DNA from: Rehmannia glutinosa
Taxonomy: Eukaryota; Streptophyta; Magnoliopsida; Lamiales; Orobanchaceae
DNA length: 64,000 nt
Assembly (NCBI GenBank): GCA_016081115.2
Contig: CM071924.1
Coordinates: 96,176,616-96,240,615, forward strand
Direction of reading: 5' to 3'
This document shows positions 56,712 to 64,000 of the stretch, piece after piece. How positions within the stretch are numbered: the stretch's first letter is position 1; each line of letters opens with the position of its first letter. Under the pieces are notes generated by a model. It saw only the letters and a program-made list of their open reading frames with translations. It searched no databases and was not told the DNA's origin. The position numbers were made by a program, and so were the translations under genes.

Positions 56712-56984
56712 GGGATATTTACAAAAAGTACCCTTAAGGTTTGACCTAATTACAAAAAAAACCAGATAGCTTTCAAAGTTACAAAAAGTACCCCTGAAGT
56801 TTGATTCAGTGTTGAAATTAAGAGGCTAACTGTAATATTTTTATAAATGTGAGGGTGTGTTTTGAAATATTTTTTACTCATGAACGGGTAAATGTTAAAC
56901 ACAATAAAATCTCAGGGGTACTTTTTATAATTTTGAAAGTTAACTAGATCTTTTTTGTAATTTTGTACTTTTTGTAATTAACCC
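56712..56984. mobile_element. GGGATAATTAC foldback MITE, copy 12
   Basis: 273 bp, left end GGGATATTTACAAAAAGTAC, right end CTTTTTGTAATTAACCC. Flanks TTACTATTA and TTAAAATTA suggest a decayed 9-bp duplication. Confidence 0.75.
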
Positions 56985-57918
56985 TTAAAATTATCCCCCA
57001 AAAAAAAAGTTACAAATGAGCTGTGTGGTTTTGACAAGAAGATTTCCTCAGCTCATCCGCAATGCATCTTATTATTCTGAATCATTCAAGACGCTGGCTA
57101 TGCACCAGAAATAAATAGGGAGGATGAACCATTATTTAAAGTGGAAAATAAATGATTTAAATACCCTCATCACGTCTAGTTCATATTCAGCAATGCAACA
57201 CAATTTCAGGCAAAATCCCATTATCCCAACTCAAGAATCTGATAATCACAGTTCATAAAAATACTTGACAATTACTTCAGTAATAACCAGTGTCAGTTTT
57301 ACAGTTTATACTACTTTCTAAAGCAACCGATCTATATTCTGTAGACTGTAATGCTGGATTTTACCTGGTTTTTAACGGTTTACACAAAAGGTGACATCTA
57401 GAACAAGAAAACATTACGAGGAAATATTAGCAACCTGAGATCAAACACAACTTTGAACGAATTAGGCCGAAATAAACTCAAGTACCACACTACTGGGACA
57501 TGCTTTCGAGCCAGTAACATTACATTCCATGACGTGCACGCCAAGAAAATATACAAACATCTGCAACAAATGATCTTAGCAGAACTTTAATCTTTCTATA
57601 ATTGCCTGGATTTTGCGCATTGCTACGGATAGTAGAGAGGTACGAGGGCTGAAATGCCATTTTAATGTGTTCTCATTCATAAAAAAGTAAACATGACCCT
57701 GCTATACTAAAACGGCACAAATAAACCAGAAGAGTAAAGAGGGAAGGATGTAACTTGTAAGCATAGAATAGAGTTAGACTTTCAAATCTACAATCATATA
57801 TATTCAGTAGTCACATTCTAAACCATAATGTACAAATTAACTCTACAAAATGATACTTTTTGCCCACCGATAGATCAAGGAAAGCAACTATAACCCGTTC
57901 ACTACCTCTACATGTAAA
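56985..57918. other. Spacer and 3' region of the WDR5a gene
   Basis: No open frame with coding character. Part is likely the 3' UTR of the minus-strand WDR5a-like gene. Nothing else seen. Confidence 0.4.
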
Positions 57919-58602
57919 TTAATCTTGAACCCAAACCCTCACTGTTCTGTCATTGTCAAGTCCGGCAGAAACAATCATGTTCACCGTGGGATGACACGAT
58001 ACAGACACAACAGTATCGGTGTGTCCTTCGAGTTTCTGGACCAAATTTTTACCCTGTAAATCCCACAAGTATACACATTTATCCTCTGACCCACTCACAA
58101 TGTACTTCTCACCCGAGACCGAAAATGTAGGCATTATGCAATATACTCTGTTCACATGACCAGTATATATCTTCAAGAACTTCCCCGCTGAGTAGTTCCA
58201 TAGCTTCTGCAATCAACACGAAAAAACCAACATTATAACTCTAATTAACCACCATCACAAGAAAAGACTACTATGTATGAAATCGCATTATAGCCACCAA
58301 AATATCACCAGCACTCAGTAAACCAAAGTGTTTCTTTAGATGAAAAGACGCAAAGGCCCTAGAATTTTGCTAGAGTTCACTCTGACTGGCTTTGCTCTCT
58401 TAAACACTTGGACTGCGTTTGCTTGCATCTTCTGAATGAGCATGATTAATTCTCAAGGGATATGGCAACCCAATAATAGGTATTCAAACTCAGCCCATTA
58501 ACTTGTTTGGTGAGAAAAAAATTCTGACTGATATCACTCTTTCGATTCTATAATTTGTTTGTTTGGATTTGATTGTATAGGGTAATAACTAATACTTTTA
58601 CG

Positions 58603-58638
<36 letters not shown>

Positions 58639-60713
58639 GTAAATTCCTCTTGTAACCAATTGGGAGCCCACTAGCATAAAAACAGAACCCAGCGAAAGAT
58701 ATGAATCATACGCTACAGTTGCTTGCATCTTACCAGATGCTGACCTTGGAAACAAATCATTAAAATATAGAAATGGCAGAAGTGGACAAACGACTGGATA
58801 GAACTTAATGGAAAAGAGAACTACAAAAAACAAAAAGAAAGAAAAAAAACGAGAAATGGAAATTAGCAAAAAATTAGAGCGCAATCCAATTTAATAACAA
58901 TAAAATTAGACAGAAACTCTTGAAAAACAAAGGAATCAACACAAGATATTGTAAAACCCGCTGAAAATTGGATTGCTTCCTCCATTGCCGCAAACAAGAA
59001 AGCAGGAACAGAGTGTCACGCTGGCGGAAGAAGGAAGACAATTGCGAAAGAACAACACCATACTTCCCAAAAGTAGGGTTTCCCTGTTCATACGTATAAC
59101 TGGGGGTATTTTAGTCTTTAGACAAACTAATATGAACTGATGAAGGATTGGATTACACATCAGGTCACCCAAGTGGGATGTAGAACACAAAACCAAGCCT
59201 GATTCCATGTCGGGCTTCGCCTATTTGCTGGGCCTAGACTAAGTAAAGCAAACAGGCTAACAGTCAAACACACCCTTGTTATATTATGTATCCATGCAAT
59301 GACGTATAAAGGCCAATGTGGTGGTTGTTTTTGCTTGGGCTGTCACAACACTGCATGAAATTGAAGATAGCACATCTTGTCTTATAAAAATATATACAGA
59401 TTTCAAGACCACATTGCCAATAAATTCCACTAATATAGAACTTAATGATAACAAAATATCTAGAGTTGCATTTGGATTTGAGGAGAGGATTTGGGAGAAG
59501 CATTTCAAATGACTTCATGTAGGACGGACATGAGATCCACTACAATTATTCAAATAGCTTAAACTGGAAGCTTATGGATTTGAAATCCACTGTACAAGGA
59601 GCATATCCGACTAAGCTCAATGGATTTGTTATAATGTGACATGGATTTGAGCTTCTTAGCTTCAAATCCATCAATCCGACTAAAGACTAAATGTCAATGT
59701 AGACCCTTCATACTTTCCACAACATGATACTCCACCTCATTACAATTAGAATGGAATGAGCTCAGCTTTGCATTTACTTGCAATCTTACATCTGAATTCA
59801 AGCATACCAATTGAAAGCACCCCCCCCCCCCTCAATTTGACCATTTGAAAAATGCACCAAATCAACCCAAAGGCAAAATAATGCTGCTGATCCTAACACC
59901 TCCAAGCACATATTGACCCAGAATTAAGCTTGCACAACAAACTTGAATCAAACCAAAGAAGAAGAAAAATCTTGAAGCGTCAACACATAAAAATACAGGA
60001 AAAGAACAACGTCAATAAGCTAGCAATCAAAAGCCAGAATGAAAACTTACAAGAGTATCATCAAGCGTGCCAACGAGAATAAACTTGCCATTAGGTGAAA
60101 ACTTCGCAAACGACACTGCAGGGACCTTCTCATCAATCAGCGTCTTCAGCAACGCTCCAGTCGCCGCGTCCCAAATCTTACACGATCCATCATAGCTCCC
60201 CGAAACAATCAAAGAACCATCTCTGTTAAAATGCACCGACGTCACCGGCAGCGTGTGTGCCCGGATCACGTGCAACGCTTTCCCCGTCTTAACATCCCAA
60301 ACTCTAACCGTCTCGTCGTACGATCCAGAAACGATCAAATTGGACTGCGGATTGAAATTGACACAGAAAACGGGATCCGTGTGTCCCTTCAGCGTCTTCA
60401 CGCACTCCGCGGCGCGTGCGTCCCAGATTCGGAGTGTCCGATCGTCGGAGGCGGAGCAGATGTATGTGGAGTCGGAGGACCAGGCGAGGTCGGAGATGCC
60501 CTCGGAGTGGCCGATTAAGTGGGAGATTTGGGAAAGGGTTTCGGTGGAATAGACAATTAGGGTTTTGTCGAGGGAGGCGGAGGCGAATAGCATGCCGTTG
60601 TTGGAGAATTTCACGCTGGAGACGGCGCGTGTGTGGTTGGAGAGGGTTTTCTTGAGGCGGTAGGGGCGGTACGTTGGTGTAGGGTTGCTGTTGGTGGTGG
60701 TGGTGGTCGCCAT
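57919..60713 (-). CDS. WDR5A: WDR5a-like WD40 protein
   Basis: Two coding exons, 60713-60051 and 58206-57919, joined in phase by a GT-AG intron of 1,844 bases (donor CTT|GTAAGT, acceptor TTGCAG|AAG). The protein has 316 residues, the usual WDR5 length. After a short Thr/Pro-rich N-terminus come seven WD repeats, for example GHSEGISDLAWSSDSTYICS, GHTDPVFCVNFNPQSNLIVS and GSYDETVRVWDVKTGKALHV in exon 1, then GHTDTVVSVSCHPTVNMIVS and NDRTVRVWVQD in exon 2. WDR5 is the propeller core of COMPASS-like histone H3 lysine 4 methyltransferase complexes; in Arabidopsis WDR5a acts in flowering control. I chose the ATG at 60713 (GCCATGGCG); an in-frame ATG 57 bases upstream would add 19 non-conserved residues. 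The intron contains an ATT microsatellite and a promoter-like module. Confidence 0.95.
58603..58638. repeat. ATT microsatellite in the WDR5a intron
   Basis: About twelve ATT units inside intron 1 of the WDR5a-like gene. Confidence 0.95.
58985..59240 (-). promoter_or_regulatory. Promoter-like module inside the WDR5a intron
   Basis: Read on the minus strand, a site II motif (GGCCCA at 59234-59229) is followed by a telo-box (AAACCCTA, 59091-59084), a leader-like segment and ATGGAGGAAGCAATCC near 58980-58995. GCGG|GTTTTAC offers a possible donor just after. This order is that of a plant housekeeping promoter and first exon. It could be an internal promoter for a shorter transcript or a captured promoter fragment. 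No conserved protein follows. Confidence 0.35.
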
Positions 60714-62060
60714 GGCTATCGAAGAACCGCCGGCATAAGCATATGCGTGTGTATTTTGACTATATATCAAACAACAGTACTCGTCCTTTGTTTCCCTCTA
60801 AAAACATTTCCATAGAAATTTCCATATTTTTTTGGGGTAAACTTCACTTTTAAATACCCCTCTATTATTAAAACCTTGAAATATCCTTTTAAATGAATAG
60901 AAGTTATGTTATTGGACAAAAAAAAACATAATTTTAATAAAATGTTAAATTTACTTGCATTACAAACTATAAATACTTTATTCCTCTTTAGTTAAAAACC
61001 AATCAATTTGGTCCTATTGTTCAACACAAATTTCATAAATAAAATTAATCTTGAACTTAATTTAAAAAAAATAAAATAAAAAAATATAACCCTAATATTA
61101 TAGATATGACACGTTAATTGTTTTACAATATAAACATGTCACATAAATTTATATTACTGGTTTATTTAATATGTAATTTTAGTGGGAAAATACTCGTACA
61201 ATGTCATCTTTTATCCCCACCTTCCCCACTGGAAAATATTCGACGTGAAAGAAGCCGTCACTCCAAATCCGAAAAGTGCAGAAAAGCACGCTAGGTACAT
61301 GTCTTGGTTCCCTAATAAGGATCATTTCCATCTGGGCTTTTCATTAATAGTGAACCAAGTCCACTAAATTTTAATGGTGAATTTGAATAGTTGTCCTTTT
61401 TCCATTTGGAGTTATGGTATGAAAAGCCACCCCAAAGGACAATTAGTCCTTTGTTTTTCGCAGGTATCACCACGCGGCTTAAATCCAATCACTCCCTCAA
61501 GAATAGGACGCAATAATAGAGCGCACATCAGAGACTACTCCTTTTTTTTAATTATAAATCAGGGTTTGAAAAGACCCATTTCTTAAGAGATTAAGAGATA
61601 AATCAATCCTCACTTGACAACTCAAAGCTCACCAGTACAAAACCATGTGATCCGTCTTTGTTTACGTACCCCCATTGGTTTCGGCATACCTTTACTACTC
61701 CTCGTTCATTGGCTTCTACTTGTCTTTTACTATCTTATTTGTACCCAGCTACATGATGGAACTCCCCTCGGCTCGGCCAATCTTCACTCAACAACCTAGC
61801 CCAGTCCTTGCTTTCTAGCCCCAATCCATTGCAAGATAAATTCCTTGTGGTGCTGCCATAGCTTCAGCAATGGACAAAGTGAACAATTGGTTACGCGCTA
61901 CAACTCCTAATCCGCATCAAAGTTGATTCGAGTTCTACCAATTGTCCGAGGTTGCCTGACTGCTCTTTGGCTCAGGCGACATGGCAAAGTGATATTAAGT
62001 CCAGTATTGCCCACTTCGGAACTTCAAAGATGAATTAACCACCTCCAAAGGCTTTACTAT
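60714..62060. other. Upstream of WDR5a; possible organelle-like block
   Basis: The first 450 bases upstream of WDR5a are AT-rich promoter-type DNA. From about 61180 to 62060 the composition becomes more balanced (for example TGCCTGACTGCTCTTTGGCT near 61955), with no repeat ends, unlike the neighbourhood. It reads like plant mitochondrial DNA or an old coding relic, but I recognise no gene in it. Confidence 0.3.
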
Positions 62061-63524
62061 AAAGATCTCCAGCAACAAACTTAATCCCCCAATTTACTAT
62101 AGTATTTTATCTCTTAATACCACTTTAAAATTAAATTTATTGACACGCTCTCGTGCTTTCATTTTTTTTATTTGTCTTTTCTTTCTCGTTCAAAAAACCT
62201 AAGTGAAATATTTCGTAATACCGTATCGTTTCTATTGCTGTCACTAGGGCGTCAAATGTAGTATTTTTGCTAATATTGTCAATTGCAATACAAAAACATT
62301 GTTCAGAGGTTGGGGATGACAATAACGAATAACCTTGTACATATTTATGTAGCTTTAAGTGATTGGGTTCTAGTCGCAATCCTTTGCACATTTGCAGGAA
62401 ATCAGCGTCAAATGATAGTTTATAAAAGGATATTATAATTTTCTTACTTTTGAATGAGAAACGAAGACAAAATAACCTCATGTTCTAAATATTTGACAAC
62501 AATTGAAAAATATAAAGAAATTTACTTGGTCATTAAGCGTGGAACTATCCTTTTTGATTTTTATAACTCCAAACCCTTTTAGGAAAAAGGAATGGTTGGA
62601 TCAAAAGCCTTGATGATTCTTACATCCAAAATCTTCCCTGCCAAAGTAACAATCAAATTGCTTTTTCATCTATGGAAGCACCAGGATTTATTAAAAAGTG
62701 AGAGACTTAATCACAACCACACATGAATTTATGAATTTGTAGTAACCCTTTCCTCCAAAAATAACGTTCTCACATTAAGAAGAAAAAAACTCCATCCTCG
62801 AAGACGTAAAATCGAAAATTACATACCAACGAAATTTGATAGATTTAATAAAACTTATTGTCCCTATTAAAGACTAGAATATCTTAAAGACATAACAATA
62901 TTGTCCATGTTATTGACCCACCTTCCCCTGCCTTCAGGTTGATGGCCACTGCACTTCACTATATATGTTACCATGTTTACTCATATTTACATGTTTTAAC
63001 TACTAATCTCATCTCCACAAATTGCAAATGAAGAAAAAAAATAAAAAAATATGATAACATGTCTCCTGAACAAGAATGCCAGAATCATAACTCATAGAAA
63101 CCAAAGTTTTGGTTTCAGAAAAGATGTTATGGCTTACAGTGATCGGTGAGAATGCACTAACGAGCTGCTCACGAGTTTACCATGTCATGAAATTGAAATA
63201 CAAAAACTCTCGCAGATGTTCACGCAGCAATTGTAGCGCTCAGTTTACTATCTCATATTTATTACTGCTATTTGAGAGAAGGCTTATTAGAAAATTGACA
63301 GGTATTCCTTACTCGGACTTTGCTCTCAACGCTGGAGCACTAGCATCTGATAGTTCAACGTGAAATCTCCCATATAGCATACCTAGCTTAAAATTGACAA
63401 CAAACATGATAATATCAAATAATGAGCAGTGGGCAACCATAAGGAAACAAAACAAGAAGCTTTAGAATTGAAATTAAAAAAAAAAAAAAGAGGCTTAGAA
63501 TTTAAAAAAAAAAAAAAAATGTGG
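62061..63524. other. Spacer with possible exon traces
   Basis: Mostly AT-rich. On the minus strand, near 63385-63318, LSDASAPALRAKS is followed by a good donor (GTCCGA|GTAAGG). On the plus strand TTGACAG|GTATTCC could instead be an acceptor at the same place. Neither is supported by a known domain, so I do not call a gene. Confidence 0.25.
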
Positions 63525-63768
63525 TTCGAACTAATTACAAAAGGACCAGAGGTTTTGAAAATTGCAAAAACTCCCTTGAGATTTGATCCGTTGTATATGA
63601 AAAAACATTTCAAAAATCCCCCTGACATTTATAAAAATGATACAGTTATCCCCTTAAATTTAAGACATGATCAAACCTGAAGGTTTTTTTTTTTTTTAAT
63701 TTTGAAACATCTCTGGTTTTTTTTTTTGTAATTAGGTCAAACCTCAGGAGTGTTTTTATAATTTTCCT
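63525..63768. mobile_element. GGGATAATTAC foldback MITE, copy 13 (left end lost)
   Basis: The right arm (GTAATTAGGTCAAACCTCAG, then AATTTTCC) is preserved. The left arm keeps CTAATTACAAAAGGACC but not GGGATAATTAC, and poly-A runs precede it. Several internal poly-T and poly-A runs. Confidence 0.65.
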
Positions 63769-64000
63769 TAAAAAAATATTAATTTGTGTAACAGCTTTCA
63801 AATGGGATTTATTGGTTAACAGATATTTTTCAGCAATTCCAACACTGAACATCATACATATGTAACCAACAGTTTACCAATTTAGATGAGGGGAAATATG
63901 TAGATTTATGGAATATAAGAAACCAGCTTTTGGTATAATAACCATACCAGTAATATCATGGTGGCACCTGATCCAGTCCAAGCCTTTTAACATCATCTCT
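63769..64000 (-). other. Right edge, possible partial exon
   Basis: On the minus strand the edge reads RDDVKRLGLDQ, followed by CAG|GTGCCACC, a possible donor near 63968. With the trace near 63350 it may belong to one minus-strand gene that starts outside the window. Evidence is thin. Confidence 0.25.

Noticed and set aside
47955..56984. Regularly repeated GGGATAATTAC units as a CRISPR-like array
   Set aside because: Copies are hundreds to thousands of bases apart with own target duplications and inverted ends; they are transposons in a plant genome.
58603..58638. ATT tract as coding poly-Asn in a minus-strand frame
   Set aside because: The Asn run comes from the microsatellite inside the WDR5a intron.
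60231..60655. Plus-strand Arg/Cys-rich frames
   Set aside because: Antisense to WDR5a exon 1.

Overview
This window is nuclear DNA from a flowering plant, most likely a eudicot. It holds spliced genes for cytosolic ribosomal proteins S18 and S24, an OVATE family protein, a DUF868 protein, a fasciclin-like protein and a WDR5-type protein. Long AT-rich spacers between them are packed with transposable elements. There is no bacterial gene organisation and no CRISPR. The species cannot be named from the sequence alone.

Layout. 1-11.1 kb is a repeat graveyard: gypsy-like LTR remnants, two CACTA elements with exact 3-bp target duplications, Stowaway, hAT and Mutator-type MITEs, and a small segmental duplication. 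11.1-11.75 kb is an OVATE family gene (+). 16.3-18.1 kb is ribosomal protein S18 (-) and 19.9-21.8 kb is ribosomal protein S24 (-). 22.1-35.35 kb is a 5'-truncated LINE on the minus strand. It is split by an exactly 8,000-bp Ty1/copia-type element (23403-31402) with two 1,587-bp LTRs and the target duplication TTCCC. 35.4-44 kb is nested DNA-transposon debris plus one small two-exon gene of 58 codons (39278-39597, -) that simple ORF listing misses. 44.0-45.5 kb is an NKAP/SynMuv-type gene (+). 52.66-53.58 kb is a DUF868 gene (+), 55.29-56.31 kb a fasciclin gene (+) and 57.9-60.7 kb a WDR5a-like gene (-). The right edge may hold part of another minus-strand gene.

The genes do not form a pathway or operon. 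They are unrelated single plant genes: translation (S18, S24), nuclear RNA or chromatin functions (NKAP, WDR5), transcriptional repression (OVATE) and cell surface (fasciclin). The clearest theme is one family of 200-300 bp foldback elements with ends of the type GGGATAATTACAAAAA. At least 13 recognisable copies occur in 64 kb, several with perfect 9-bp target duplications. One copy landed on the stop codon of the DUF868 gene. I see no convincing undescribed enzymatic or defence system. The best leads are the small gene, the foldback family with its tandem and nested copies, the decayed copia element with near-identical LTRs and a stem-loop array in its leader, and a promoter-like module inside the WDR5a intron.
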